From Malus domestica (lineage: Eukaryota; Streptophyta; Magnoliopsida; Rosales; Rosaceae): a DNA stretch of 64,000 bases. The stretch spans positions 22,107,001-22,171,000 of the forward strand of contig NC_091674.1 of assembly GCF_042453785.1 (NCBI RefSeq), in the 5' to 3' direction. Below, in pieces: positions 11,663 to 23,998 of the stretch. The notes under the pieces were generated by a model that did no database searches, was not told where the DNA came from, and was given only the letters and a program-made list of their open reading frames with translations. A program made the translations under genes and the position numbers. The stretch's first letter is position 1. Every line of letters begins with the position of its first letter.

Positions 11663-12081
11663 GTTCTGTCAGAATTCAAAATCAATTCGGGTTACATAGT
11701 GAAGAATACATAGAAGCTATGTGTCAGGGGATTGAAGATTTAGATGTAACCCGAATTGAGGCCTTGAACCAGATTCAGGAAGGGAAGAGAGCTGTTGCCT
11801 GAGCTTATAACAAGAAGGTAAAACTGAAGTCTTTCAAGGAAGGAGATTTAGTATGGAAGGCGGTCCTCCCTCCAGGAGCTCAGCTTAGGGGCTTTGGGAA
11901 ATGGAGCCCGACATGGGAAGGTCATTTTATTGTTAGTCAAGTATTAGACAAGGAAGGATATTACTTGGCTGATCTTGAAGGAAATTGGCAGAAACTTCCC
12001 ATCAATGTCAAATTCTTAAAAAGGTATTGCCCTACATTATGGGATGTTAGGGATTGTTATATTGAAGAAGATGAGAAATAA
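11663..12081 (+). pseudogene. Integrase C-terminal part of element 2 (shifted frame)
   Basis: Reading from about 11641 in a different frame gives the expected continuation: LPMEINVSSVRIQNQFGLHS, then KSFKEGDLVWKAVLPPGAQ and KWSPTWEGHFIVSQVL. It ends in a natural TAA at 12079-12081. One further in-frame TGA occurs near 11801. This is the plant gypsy integrase tail (GPY/F-like region). Confidence 0.8.
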
Positions 12082-12820
12082 AGCAGGTGTTGGAATGCAG
12101 TGTATTCATTAACCATTCAAGAAGACAGAAAGATAAAAGTTGTTAAAATGATGCTTCATTCATTTCGACAAGTTGATAAAATTACATCGGAGCAAGTCTC
12201 AATGTGTCATGTTTCTTTCCTTCTACATTGTGTTGGTATCTCGACTAGTTTCTGGTATCTTCATGACAAAACCTGGTCAGGCAGGTGATCGGGTTGTGTG
12301 GCCAAGATGAGCTTGGTAGAGGACCCTCGATAAGGATCATCATTGGATATGATGGTGAAGCCCGACTTATCAAAGCAACGAGTAAGAGGGCAAACCCTCA
12401 GGAGAAAACCGCCTGACCAAAGGTGTTGGGGATAGCGGGGTGTCTGACCAAAGGTGTTGGAGATAGTAAATATTTGATGAAAATCCTTTTTCTCACAAAA
12501 AATGGAGTTTTAGGAAACTGCAATTGAATCCAGAGGAACCCATTTTCCAGGTTTAGAAGAAGACTAAGAAGGCAGAAACGTCGGAGGGTGATAAAAGAGA
12601 AGGTTGAAAATCATCTGTTGGCTGGACAGGAGAAGTTTTGAGCTGGAATTTATAGGAACCTCAGAGGATAGCTCAAAGGTCATGAGAAGAGCAAGAGATG
12701 CAAGATCACATTCATCCCATCTGGAAAACACAAGTTCCGAGATCAGGTATACAGGCATGTGGCTATTCAATCAATATTGGCGCCTAGAATTCCAGCCTGA
12801 ATATTAATTGAAGGGGGCAC
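12082..12820 (+). other. 3' untranslated internal region and polypurine tract of element 2
   Basis: No conserved coding is visible. A pair of similar ~20-bp phrases (ctgaccaaaggtgttgggga and a near copy) occurs around 12412-12465. The polypurine tract gaagggggcac at 12810-12820 borders the 3' LTR. Confidence 0.6.
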
Positions 12821-13982
12821 TGTTTGGGATAAAACTTGAACTTTGGGTTAAGAAGAGGTTAGCCCAAAAGAAAGCCCAAAAGGAGGTTCAGAAGAAGGAA
12901 AAGTCCAAGGTCCAACCGAAGTCCAGAAGCAAAAAAGGGCTTGTTTCCCGACCAGGTGCAGCTCATTTAAACTACCTGCTCACCTACCTAGGGGTCAAGT
13001 GATGTAGACCAGCCAGCTAATCAGCCCAAAAGTACTTTACAATGGCAGTACAAGTAAAAAGTTGATGAGTCATTACCCTTCAGATACATTCGGGCAAAAT
13101 CAACACTGCAGACAGCCAAGCCAAATCGTTTATAAAATGAGGAAGAAAAATCAGAGACAAGGACACTCAATCAACCAAACAAATACAAGCACAAACTCTG
13201 CTCAAACCAGATTTGCCTTCACGAAGCTGTAGTCAGCCCCCAATCTTCATCCCTTTTGGGATCAACCTTCACCAGAAATCCTTTGTAAAAGCTCTGCTAC
13301 CTTGTTTAAATCTTGTTGTAGTATCGATCACCTCATATAGATTCATCTTTCAATCTCCCTTTCTAGCATTCGAACACTTTGTAAATCACAAAGAGGGGAA
13401 GTTGCAAGATGATCAGCCTTGCCCGACAAGGTGAAACCTTGCCCGACCTCCTTTGTTGTTGTCTTTCATTCATAGACCTAGTACTATGATGTATGTTTTC
13501 ATCTGCATCCAAGTTATTGCTAGCCAGTTTATGATTAAAAGACTTCTAAGTTCTAATCATTCGGGCAAACAAGATTGACCACTTAAAAGTCCTTGATCTC
13601 AAGGCATAAAAAGAACTTTATGTGAACTTAACCCATCCACGACAATCTTTGATCATCAGAAGTCTGAAGTTACTTGGGGCGCAAGTAATTGGCTTATTCT
13701 CTAGTTTTACTTCTGTTATATCATAATTCCCACAGAATGCTTGAGTATAGAATTAACTTTGATAGGAAGCCTCAAGGCCTATACCTAAGGCCTGACAAAG
13801 GCACCTATTTGACTTCATTCTGCTCTGCGGGCTCGGGTAATTAACGTATAACGGGAGTGATACGTACGCAATAATGAAACAACCAAGATGTGTTCAAGTA
13901 TTCGGTTAGTTTTGACGGGAAGCCTCAAGACCTACACCTAAGTCCCCACAAAGGCACCTTTCATAACTAACTGGGTCGCTCG

Positions 13983-14019
<37 letters not shown>

Positions 14020-14284
14020 CATAAAACTTAACATCGGTTTTACATCTGTCATGCTAAAGACGACAGTGGCACGCCTGAATTCTTAAAGTTAATTTTGATT
14101 GTGAGCCTCAAAGCCTACACCTAAGGCCCCACAAAGGCACATTTCAGAATTAACTTTGTCCTTCTCTTACAGCCCGCCAATAAGCAGAAGCCCGACAGAC
14201 GATATCAACCGGCACCAACCTCTCGGGGAGCTGTGTGCTCGTTAGCCAGAGAACCTCCTCACTGGATATTCCTCTAGACGAACA
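12821..14284 (+). repeat. 3' LTR of element 2
   Basis: Complete copy beginning TGTTTGGGATAAAAC and ending tctagacgaaca. It matches 4695-6143 throughout, with a shorter (TA)n at 13986-14016 and an extra 9-bp agaaagccc near 12868. Right-hand flanking DNA begins cccctt at 14285. Confidence 0.88.
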
Positions 14285-15136
14285 CCCCTTCCACGAATTG
14301 GATACAGAATGATGTCTATGCTTCTATATCACTCATCACGTGACGTCGGAACACAAGTAAGTTTTTTACCGTTCTAGGACGCTAGGACCACTAAGATAGA
14401 AACCTAGATGAAGGGGGCCAATTGCTCAATAATCGATTGCTTTGACAGTATTAATTAGAACACAGATCCGTAAAAAGAAAAAAAGGATTCAGCCAACTTT
14501 GTGAGGTCAGAGGTGGCTGTGATTGTGTGAAGTGCGACCTCAAACTTCCATGACTTTTTGGGGTGCTTCACTGCTGGACCACGTGCGCTTACAATTCCAC
14601 ACATTTTTTTATCCCCGAAATTTCCCGTTGCACCAAAGACCACTAACTTTACACGGTTCACGCTCCAACCAGTGTAGACATGTGGCAGCTTGTGATTGAT
14701 TTCTTGTTTTTCCATGAAGTCAATCTCAGATTAACCTTCTTGGGTTTTTCATAACCCTGTCAAGTTCAATTGTTTCTGAAGTTTGTATGCAAAGAAAGCA
14801 TGAAGCAATTCAAGATCGTTAGAACTGAAAGAATGAAAATGTAACATCAAAAGAAGCTGAAGGTTACTGTTATTCTTGTAGCACAAGACATCCTTTAATC
14901 ACATTTCCAACTTTAACGAATACGGCTATACAATCACTCTCCTTTCTTCCCAGACATTTCTTTTACTTCTCTCTCTGGCTGGTCCTCTACAATTAAGTTG
15001 TATTCATGGCTCAAACAAAAAGGACAAAGAATAAGACCTCCAATGGAATCCTCTTGAAATGGGGCAAAGCGTGGAGATCCACCGTTTGGCAGTTCCTCAC
15101 TTCACTTGACAACGGCATTAACAGGCGTCTCTGGAA
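14285..15136. other. Gene-free flank and 3' UTR of the START gene
   Basis: Between element 2 and the stop codon of the minus-strand START gene. The last few hundred bases next to 15137 are presumably that gene's 3' UTR. I see no conserved ORF; an 86-codon minus frame at 14455-14715 matches nothing I recognise. Confidence 0.5.
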
Positions 15137-17756
15137 TCAGAACCTCCTACCAATTTTGGCAAATCTTCGGGCTACTCCGAATATGACTGCCTTTGTTAAG
15201 AGCCCTCGGTCAAGACTACAGGCAAGGGCAATAGCCCCACCGACAACTAGAAGCTTAGGTATGCTCTTCCCTTCTGGTTTGTCCGATGAATCCAACTTAT
15301 CTGACTTTTCAACCACCATGGAATCGCCGGTGCTGTTTTCAACAGATCTCAAGTAGTCTGCACTGACTTTGGTGTTGATCTGAGCCATGTAAGCACACCG
15401 TGAAAGTGGGGCTTCAGAGGCTCTCTCCTTCTGATATGCACGCAAGCCAGGTTCGATCTTTTTAACAGCTCCCCACATACCTTGCCGGACTCCAAGTTTT
15501 GCAAGTTCCCAAGGGATACCCATATCTTCGTGATGATAGAGTAAAATTTCACATGCAGTAAGCTGGCCATCCCCTCTCTTTGATTCAACTGGTTCATACC
15601 CAACCAATACAAGTCTTAGTGATGGTTCCCAAGAGCACAATTACAAAAAGAAAGCAATATGAACTTTCAAAGTTTGAATCAATAAAAATTAATCTGCCAA
15701 TTGCACACCATAACAAAGAGATATCCCATTTTTTAATAGGTAAATAAAGAAAGATATCTTTCATTTAGGAAGATTGACAGATTTGTTTCTCATTTCAGAA
15801 AGCATTAAGATGTTATAAGACTTCCGTTACCTGCTCGAATGCACCAACTTGAATAGTACAAGTCAACACGTCTAGGTTTGTCACGCCTTGGTACAGCAGA
15901 GGAGGGTACTCCCTGAAACATGTTAAATCACACCATTAGGTTACGCATCACGAGTTAATAACCTTGAAAACAGAACCGTTCTACATGACGAGCACTACCG
16001 CTTATTTTATTCCCAAACTACGCACAATCAGCTCAAAACGAATTCTTGCAACAGTTACAAATATGTACAATCTGGAGAATAACTCGAAAAAACTAGTTTC
16101 ATTTAGGACTCTCCACTTATTAGCACACAGAAGGAATTCAAATTACTTTAGATATGAACTCAGTACAATAAACCGACCAGTACCTTCAAATGTTCAAATC
16201 CCTAAATTATATACCAACAAAATATTTAGAGTTAGAAATTACTAAATATGCATTGACCGGAAAACTACAAATAGCTTAGCACTTCAACTATTCACAGCTA
16301 CAATCTTTTAACATACTAAATATAACCAAAACTAGTGCATTAACTGTCATTATTTCACACAGGACACCCAGCCTTGTCAAGAAAAATAATGAAATTTGGA
16401 CCCTAAAGGAATCCTTTTGACATTAATTTTCTTCTGCATAATAGGTTACAGCGGCTTGTATATGTGACTAGACTAGATAGTGCATTGAACTGAGAGGTTT
16501 ATATAGATAGCTAGATCTTCCGGTTTACATACCTTCGTTACGCAGTAGTATGTCCGTCCTGCTTCCCAAATGCGACGACCTATCAAGTATTCTCTGTCGC
16601 TACAAAAGAATGGGAACTGTGTCCAAAACAAAGAAACAATTTAAGTAATAAGCCAATGCAGCAACGACAACTCAAGAATCAAAGGAGACAAAGTATCATT
16701 GTTCTTACCTTGCGCACCCAGTGCACCAACATGGCTCCGGTGGTTGGACATTCTTCCAAAGTAGATGCATGTACAAGCATGTCATCCCACTTCACTCGAA
16801 ACTCATCATCCCAAAAGAAATCCCTCAGTAACTCAGGTGTACAGTCCTCATATATAGTACTACTGCGGTATTGCGGAGGTCCAGTCTAGAACATATAGAT
16901 GAAATCCAGTTAGTTAACCTCACCAACATAATACACGTGAGCAAAACACGGTTATGCATCTGAGAGCCACCAATATTTCTATTGAAAAAATAATCGAGGA
17001 TCGAATACAACGAAATGTAAAATAGCTACCTCGGGGTCTCTTCGCCAAGCTTGATAGCGCATAGTTGGGGTAGACCGATCCATCATATGAATCCAAGCAG
17101 GCCCTCCATCTTTCTCCTCAACAAGCTGGCATATGTGCCGTAAATCCTCATTGTTCACATGACCGGAACTTTCTCTTTCAATCTTTGAGGAGCTGCCATG
17201 CCATATCATAACATTCACTAATTAAGCCAAAGACCTTAAGTCGTACAAGTTAAACTGACAAAAATCCCCAATTTAACACATTAAACACTAATCAAAGTTG
17301 CGAAATTGAACACATTAAACACCAAAACTCGAAAAATTAAAGCAAACCCAAGTTGTAAAATTAGCCAAAACACTCAAGAAAGTCAACAAACCTGAAATCA
17401 GGATTGGTGGTAGGTGGCAAAGAAAGCGCCTCTTTCGGATTCCTTTCGTCGGCAGGCCATGGAATGCAACTGGGCAGCTGAAACTTCAACGAGCTCAGCC
17501 CCGGAATCAAACCGATACACGTGGACGAACTCTGCGAGGACGACGAGGAAGAGGAGGATTCTTTTTGTTTTGTGATTGGGCTATCCAACAGCTCTCGGCC
17601 AACCAAGTTCGCCCATTTGGGCTTCCACGCCCACCCAACAAAAACACCAACAACCACAGCAATCCACAGAGGGGTTATGAACATCATCAACTCACCGAGC
17701 ACCTCCACAATCGTGGGTCGTCTAAGAATTTCCAGAAAAGCCGACGCCAACGCCAT
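15137..17756 (-). CDS. START-domain lipid-binding membrane protein, six exons
   Basis: Exons from 5' to 3': 17756-17392, 17192-17030, 16885-16709, 16616-16533, 15912-15831 and 15588-15137. All introns are GT-AG and phases agree, giving 440 aa. Residues ~16-42 form one membrane span (MFITPLWIAVVVGVFVGWAW). A Ser-rich linker follows, then a START/polyketide-cyclase-like domain (~150-360) with RHICQLVEEKDGGPAWIHMM, FFWDDEFRVKWDDML, FPFFCSDREYLIG and RRVDLYYSSWCIRAV. A second hydrophobic stretch lies near the C-terminus (LLVVGGAIALACSL). Family members bind lipids or sterols in a deep cavity, but the ligand of this plant subgroup is not settled. The ATG follows a CT-rich 5' leader and begins the conserved MALASAFLEILRRPT segment. 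No break was seen; this is one of two intact host genes here. Confidence 0.9.
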
Positions 17757-18311
17757 CGTCGAGCAGAAAAGAAAAAACCCAAAAAACCCCAGAAGTTAAA
17801 AAACCGTAAAAAAAAAAAGAGAAAAACCCTCGATTGAATCGGATACTGGTATGCAATAAGCACAGCGATTACTCAAGGGTTTCAGAGAGGAAGGAGATAA
17901 GAAGATAGCAAAACCCTGACCCAAGAGAGAGAGAAGGGGGATATTACTTATTAGATATATAAATACAGAGAGAAAAAACCAAAAAAAAGGGAGAGGAGGA
18001 GGAGGAAGCAGAGAATGAAGGGATATAGATATGGTTTATTTGCAGAGAGAGAGGAGGAAGAAGACAGAGGAAAGGTGAGAGCTTTGGATAAGATTTCTGA
18101 GATAAGCGGTATAGAGATGCTTTGGGGAGATTACCACAGGCTCGCAGAGCAGGGTCTTTGTTGTTTTCTTGTGCTGCTATTGCAAGTATTGCCCTTTGTT
18201 TTTGGCCAATGGCTTCAACTTAAGTGTTCAGTTTTTTTACTTTTTTGGTTCCCTAATTATTATATAATTTTTGATAAAAAAAAAAAAAAAAAGATGAGAA
18301 AAAGTGAATGA
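17757..18311 (-). promoter_or_regulatory. 5' leader/promoter region of the START gene
   Basis: On the coding (minus) strand, 17920-18070 is strongly CT-rich (GA-rich on the + strand: gagagagagaaggggg, gaggaggaggaggaagc). This is common for plant 5' leaders and core promoters. No sharp TATA box can be assigned with confidence. An A-run lies at 18279-18292. Confidence 0.4.
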
Positions 18312-18602
18312 GTTATTGAGTGAATGTGAATTTTCTGAGAAAATCTCAGAAATCTGTGGGTGTAGAATTTATGAATGGATCTTGGGATGATGAGTTGAAT
18401 TGGTGATTTGGTCCTCTTTTTATACCATGGTAATGGTTTGGCTCTTTCTATGGTGGCCGCGTTTGCCCTTTTTCACGTTCTCTGACTTGGACTTTTATAG
18501 ATTTCCTTTTTCTCTCTTTTACTATGTAAAATGTTGGCCAATATAAAACATATGTTTGATTTGATTGGTTTTATTCTTTTTTTCATTCGTGGAAAAGTCT
18601 TT

Positions 18603-18850
18603 GAGATTTGAAATCAATAGAAGAGATCATTAAGTTTGTCTATTATCAATTATTTTGATCATTTTGTAAAACAAGATAAAACGACAAAAATACCTTCAAA
18701 TTTTGTTGAATTATTTTGGTTCATTGTTTATTAACTTGAGGATATTTTTGTCATTTTGGTCTTTATTTAACAGATTTTTCCACCGAACAACTAAAATGAT
18801 TGATAGTGAGCAAACTCAAAAGCTACTTCTATTGATCTCAAATCTCATAA
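18603..18850. mobile_element. Probable foldback MITE
   Basis: The left end gagatttgaaatcaatagaa is matched inverted by the right end (ttctattgatctcaaatctc), and pairing continues inward with mismatches (attattttgatca against tgattgata). A target duplication is not clear. Confidence 0.45.
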
Positions 18851-19647
18851 ACCAAAGTGAAGAGTTATGTCAATTTCAAAGATCATTTTGGCTAAAAAGC
18901 CTAAAAGTTTTTCACTAGCTCATTTTTTTGGGGGGGGATCAAATTCACTAACTCATATGAATAATGAAAATGAAAACTCGTACTTGAGTGCAAAGTAGGT
19001 GATTGCGTAATGCTCTAACTCACTTAATTATGTATAAAATAAAAATTCAAAGTGAAGTGCATGATGCTCTAATCAACTTAAGTTATATCTATTATATTTT
19101 AAATGTTTAAGTTGAAAATTGGTGGATAACTGTAATTTGCCACTAATTGTTTCCGTTTTTTAAGGAAAAAAAAATCTACTCTAGTTAGTTTAGGCCCTTA
19201 TCTAAGAAATTATAGTTATTGTCTGAATATTTGATTAATAGATTCCATCTTCGATTCTATTGCGTAATAATCTTTGGTAGAAGTTCTGATTTCATTCAAA
19301 ATGCTTTTCTAGATGATGATTGTATCGGTTGCTGGTTTGCTTAAGTTAATGTTTATTGAAACTCTTACTAGCTCTTACAGTGGTATTCTTTTCACTAGTA
19401 AGTGAGAAGTTCTAGTCGTAGATAATGAGTTTAATAAAAATTTAGTTTTACACCCCATGTAAAATATCCTTAAATAACAAAATTTATCATTAATAAAACA
19501 AAAATGATGAGCTATTAACTTAAAAAAATAGTATTTGAGGTATTATGCTTTTTTTAAAGTGTTAATAACAACTCCTTTTTAAAATAATATCATGGTTATT
19601 TTTATTTTTATTGTTATGTGACTTTATTTTGAGTTCATGATTAATTG

Positions 19648-19805
19648 TTTTTTTTAATAAATGATATTATCTATATTAAGAGGAAGAGGTCGGCTTAGTT
19701 TCACAATGACCTAGTAATAATGTGGTTCAAATTCACCTTTAGCGAGAATTGAACCTAAGATCTCTCACTTACAAGTAAAGAATATTATTATACCGTAATA
19801 TTAAA
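19648..19805 (-). mobile_element. tRNA-derived SINE, copy 1
   Basis: Read on the minus strand, it has a tRNA-like head with a B-box-type phrase (ttaggttcaattctc), a shared body (gaaccacattattactaggt) and an A-rich tail corresponding to the T-run at 19648-19655. Close relatives lie at 34933-35100 and 42584-42740 in the same orientation. Confidence 0.6.
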
Positions 19806-21785
19806 GAGCGATTAAGTATTTTTTATTAGTCATGAAATTCAGATTAAACATAAACAGTAGAAGTTTTCTCACTTCTCAGAGAAGTAATACTCCAATTACT
19901 TCTACTTCTCGGAGAAGTAATACGGTACCCTAATTATTTAGGGGAAAATGCCACCGACAAGGTGACAAGGGATATAAAACAATTTTTTTAATTAGATTAG
20001 AAACACTAATTTTCATTGTTTGGGGTTTAGTTGGGAACACTAATCATTTGTTGTGGTAGATAGAATGAGGCTAGTTTATTATTCATTTAATGAGAAGAAA
20101 ATTAAACATATAATAAGATTGTTACTCAAAATTAAACAAAAATAAAAAAATGAAACATACAAGAGAGGTTACTGTATCAGCCGCCATATGCTAGTGGAAT
20201 ATAGGATGGTTCAACACCGTTGGATGTCAAATGAAGCAGCATTCCAGCATTTGACTGGTCGTGCGTGCATTCTTTCATTTATCAAATGGAGTACGCGGCT
20301 TGATGTTCCCACCACTTAAGACTAGCAATTGAGAATTGACCTGACATTTTAATTAAGATGGTCCGACGCTGAAATGAGACTTGTATAACACAATTAAAAC
20401 ATGACATTAATATCTCATATTAATGGTATAATAACACATATCAATGATACAATGACAGTTTTTTTTTTTTCACTTCCCATTGTATTATTGACAGAAAACA
20501 CGACAGTAATAATGTATCCATACTATATAAGCTTCAATGGAAAAATGGTTGAGAAATTTCTCCAAAGCCTCCAAGGTCATAAAAGTACTAGGGCTACGTG
20601 AAGTGAAATGAAGGTTAAGATGGTCAAATTCATATACCATAATATTTGGTCAAATTCAATAGAGGGTTTCAACATAGCTTTGGGTCCGAAATGAGTGGAT
20701 AACCGTGGTTTGCCATCAACTGCATTTCAAATATATATATATATATATATTTGGTCAAATTCAATGGAGGGTTTCAACATAGTTTATTCGGGTCCGGAAT
20801 AAGTGAATAACCATGGCTTGTCTTGCCCCTTTTCTTTCAAAATAAAAAATATATATATTGCTTGGTCTGCCCAACATTTATTCCCCGTAATGCCTCTGAA
20901 TTGGCCAAACTCAATGACTCATTGACCCTTTTGCATGGACATGCAACTACTTGATCGTGTTAATTTACTGGTTTATTTGCCAATTAATTGGAATTCAACA
21001 GTGCAAAGTCAAACCTTACTCTAGTCAAATTATAAAAATCACAAAATTACAATAATTAAGAATGTGAACAGTCTGCAGCTAGCTAGGTCTTTGGTCAATA
21101 TTAATCAACAAACTCGTTAAATGAGCATACTATACATGCACGCAAGCAACTGTGCAAGCGACTCGTAGGTTTAGCACCACCGACCGCCTAGCGATGTGTC
21201 TAACCGAGACATTGAGTACCAATTTGGTACATCTTAACTTTTTTAAAAAGCATCGATAAAAGAAAAGTTTGGGAATTTTTTTTGTTTTGAAAACATCTTG
21301 TAAGCAGCTATTTTTTTAAGTTTTAAGTAAAAAAAAACTAAAAACCCAAAGCAGCAAAAAATAAGCATAAAAAAAATCGGCTTTTCTTCATCGAGAGGTG
21401 GGTGAACAGTGTTGTTTAAATCTGAAATTAGTTGGACAGAGAGCATCCATCGTGGAGAGCACAGAGCGCCTCCAGGTCGTGATTCATGAACAACTATGTG
21501 TTTTCTCCTTCTCCTCCTTCAGCCTTCTCTTCGAAGCAATCGTTTGCGAGTCTCATTGCCAAACTTTGAAATAAAAAGGAGGAGTAATTTCGCTCCTCTT
21601 CTCCGTCAGCCCTAAATACGAAGTTTGAAGTCCCACTCGGAGATTGGTATATATGGAGTCATGGGCAAGCATCGTGCTATTGGAAATGTTTGCACCCTAG
21701 CAGTCCAGCAGATACACAATTTGGTGTTGAGCAGATACAATTATTTGTGTCAAAATGTTGTTCATGTAAGATACGATGCAAAGAA

Positions 21786-21907
21786 ACATTTGATACAAAT
21801 ATGATTATGTATGTATAGTTTTCTGATAAGAAGAAATGATGATTGGAGAAACATTTGATACAAATAAAATTATGTATGTATAGTTTTCTGACAAGAAATG
21901 ATGATTG
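21786..21907. repeat. Tandem duplication of ~60 bp
   Basis: The phrase catttgatacaaat(a)tatgtatgtatagttttctga(t/c)aag...aaatgatgattg occurs twice head to tail. It is non-coding. Confidence 0.65.
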
Positions 21908-22159
21908 CACATACTAATACAAATCGCAATGATGTGTCTTTCTCCTAAAGTATTGCACCTTGTTTACTTATCTACTGCAATTTACTTTCCTTTCGATTTC
22001 CTTTTTACAAATCTTCATACAAATTGCTGCGGGAACATACATGATTAAATGATGACTTGTGAAATTCCAAACATCCTGTTATGAATTAAGGTTGGGTCGA
22101 AAACCAAAAGAACAAAGTATATTAAATAATTGGCCTTTATTGATCAAACAATTAAATTA

Positions 22160-22307
22160 GGGGTGTGCTATCCACACACCCCTTTTTACTTCTCTCACAC
22201 TTCTTGTTAATTTTTGTCCTTTGATCTTCTTCAATTCATCCGATCTGACGGCCGAAAATTAAAAAGGTGTGAGAGAAGTAAAAATGGGTGTATGGATATC
22301 ACATCCC
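22160..22307. mobile_element. MITE with 8-bp TSD (hAT-like)
   Basis: 148 bp. The left end ggggtgtgctatccacacac and the right end tgtatggatatcacatccc form imperfect terminal inverted repeats of over 20 bp. Pairing continues with cttctctcacac against gtgtgagagaag. It is flanked by perfect TTAAATTA duplications at 22152-22159 and 22308-22315. Confidence 0.85.
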
Positions 22308-23877
22308 TTAAATTAATAGCATATTTAGTATTATGCTTTTTTGGTCATTTTACACAGTTACAGTTGTTTTCATCAAAATTTACCAAACATTATACCATTG
22401 CTTTTTTTTTTTTTTCAAAAGTGCTTTTACAAAAATGTTTACTAAACATTCTGCTGCTTCATTTCACAGCTGCTTATTTTCACAGCACAATAAATGTAGT
22501 GTTTTTTTTCAAAACACAACAATTCCAAACTAGTCATGAGTGAGAAGAACGAGCACCACAACATTGGGTAACTGCTTGAAAGAAACCAGTTGATGACAGA
22601 AATACAATATGGCAGTGAAACCGACCATATAATGGTTGAAATACCTGCATGCTTTCGTCGTGTAAATTATTTTATATGCTAAACGAGTTCGCAGTCACAC
22701 TCCAAGCTGTAGTGCTTCACCTTTTTGACCTCCGACCGTATGCATATGGCTGCATGAACTACATGATGTTTATGTTTGAAAAATAGACAAGTCTTAACTT
22801 TATCAGGCTTTACACATGCAACCGTTTTCTAATCAATTATTACAATTATATTCATATTGGACGAACCGCAAGATTAATAATACAGAAAACGCTCATATTT
22901 TATAGTAGCCTCCTTGTAGATATAGAATTCTACTGTAGGGTGGTTCCAAAAAGTCTAAAAAAAATATGAAGACGAAAATAACATTGAAAATTAAACAATA
23001 AACTACTAACTTTTCATTCTTAATTTTTGTACAAACTACAAAGACTAAATATGGCCACGACGAGATTTCATAATCTGAAAACATATCATGATTGTTTCAG
23101 TCAAAACAAGAAAAAATAGATCGATGATGAACCATCCAAAATTGGAGTTGTACTATTCAGAATAAGATCGAAACTATCCAAACTTGGAGTTGAACTATTT
23201 GAAATAGGACTATCCAAACTAATTGATGATGATTTTCGCTTGCAATATCATTCCATACTTCTAATTTCTAAACATATCAATTGATCAAAACAAAAAACCA
23301 TATCAATTGATGAAGCGAAAAATATATATATGAACTAACCAACACATGATCCAAACAATATCAAAAAATCATAACAAATCAACAACAACTATAATCTATT
23401 ATGAATTTAAATTTTCCATTCAATACACATCAATTTTAACCTCTTAATTTAGACTAAAATAGAAAACTTACTTAAATTCAGAAATTACGAGATTAAATGG
23501 TGGTCATGGAGACAGGTGGAGGTGTGGAGCAGCTGGTGGTGGCCCGGATGGGTTTAGACTAAAAAAGGAATTGGAATTGGGAATTACCCAATTGGAGCAG
23601 ATGGCGGTGGCCTGAGATCGGTTGGGTGGGGTTAGAGGAAAAAGGGAATTGGAATTGGGAATTACCCAATTGGAGAAAGTGAATGCAAAATGGAATTGGA
23701 TGGAAATCCCGGGTAAGAGGAAAGAGGTATACTCTATTTTTTTTTACTAAAAAGTGTCCGCTTAATAAGAAAATTTGCTTTTAATTATTTTGTTTTAAAT
23801 GAATTGACTTAAAACGATATTGTTTTGCCCAAGTCATTATAAAAATAGGAAAACTAATGAAAAGAGCTTGAAAACTT

Positions 23878-23998
23878 TGAGTTTTAACGATAAGGACAAA
23901 ATAAATGGTGAAGTGAATAGTACCATGTTTGACTTTTTAGTGTTAAAATGTGGTTTTTCGTTAAAGTGAACAGTACCGTGGGCTTTTCGTTAAAACTC
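23878..23998. mobile_element. Short MITE with GAGTTTTAACGA ends
   Basis: The left end gagttttaacga is inverted at the right end (tcgttaaaactc). Internal phrases gaatagtaccatg and gaacagtaccgtg repeat the same core. I could not fix a target duplication. Confidence 0.5.

Larger units (their letters stand above)
4695..14284 (+). mobile_element. Ty3/gypsy LTR retrotransposon, Tat type (element 2)
   Basis: LTRs at 4695-6143 and 12821-14284 flank gag, protease, RT-RNase H, a second RNase H and integrase remnants in gypsy order. The extra archaeal-type RNase H between RT-RNase H and integrase is the hallmark of the Tat lineage. A primer-binding-type sequence (ttggcacgcccagtgggacc) follows the 5' LTR, and a polypurine run (gaagggggcac) precedes the 3' LTR. 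The 5' LTR lacks its first six bases (TGTTTG), which are present at 12821-12826; element 1 lies there instead. Many stops and frameshifts make this copy non-autonomous. Its own target duplication cannot be checked because the left end is outside the window. Confidence 0.88.
18312..22151. other. Gene-free AT-rich intergenic region
   Basis: No conserved coding is visible on either strand. It contains a foldback element at about 18603-18850, a SINE at about 19648-19805, a short (AT)n at 20731-20751, a repeated phrase ggtcaaattcaatrgagggt at about 20649 and 20754, and a 60-bp tandem duplication at 21786-21907 (gatacaaatatgattatgta and near copy). Confidence 0.6.

Noticed and set aside
14455..14715. 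86-codon minus-strand frame next to element 2
   Set aside because: No homologue or motif recognised and no coding context; not enough to call a gene.
15006..15356. 116-codon + strand frame
   Set aside because: Antisense shadow of the last START-gene exon.
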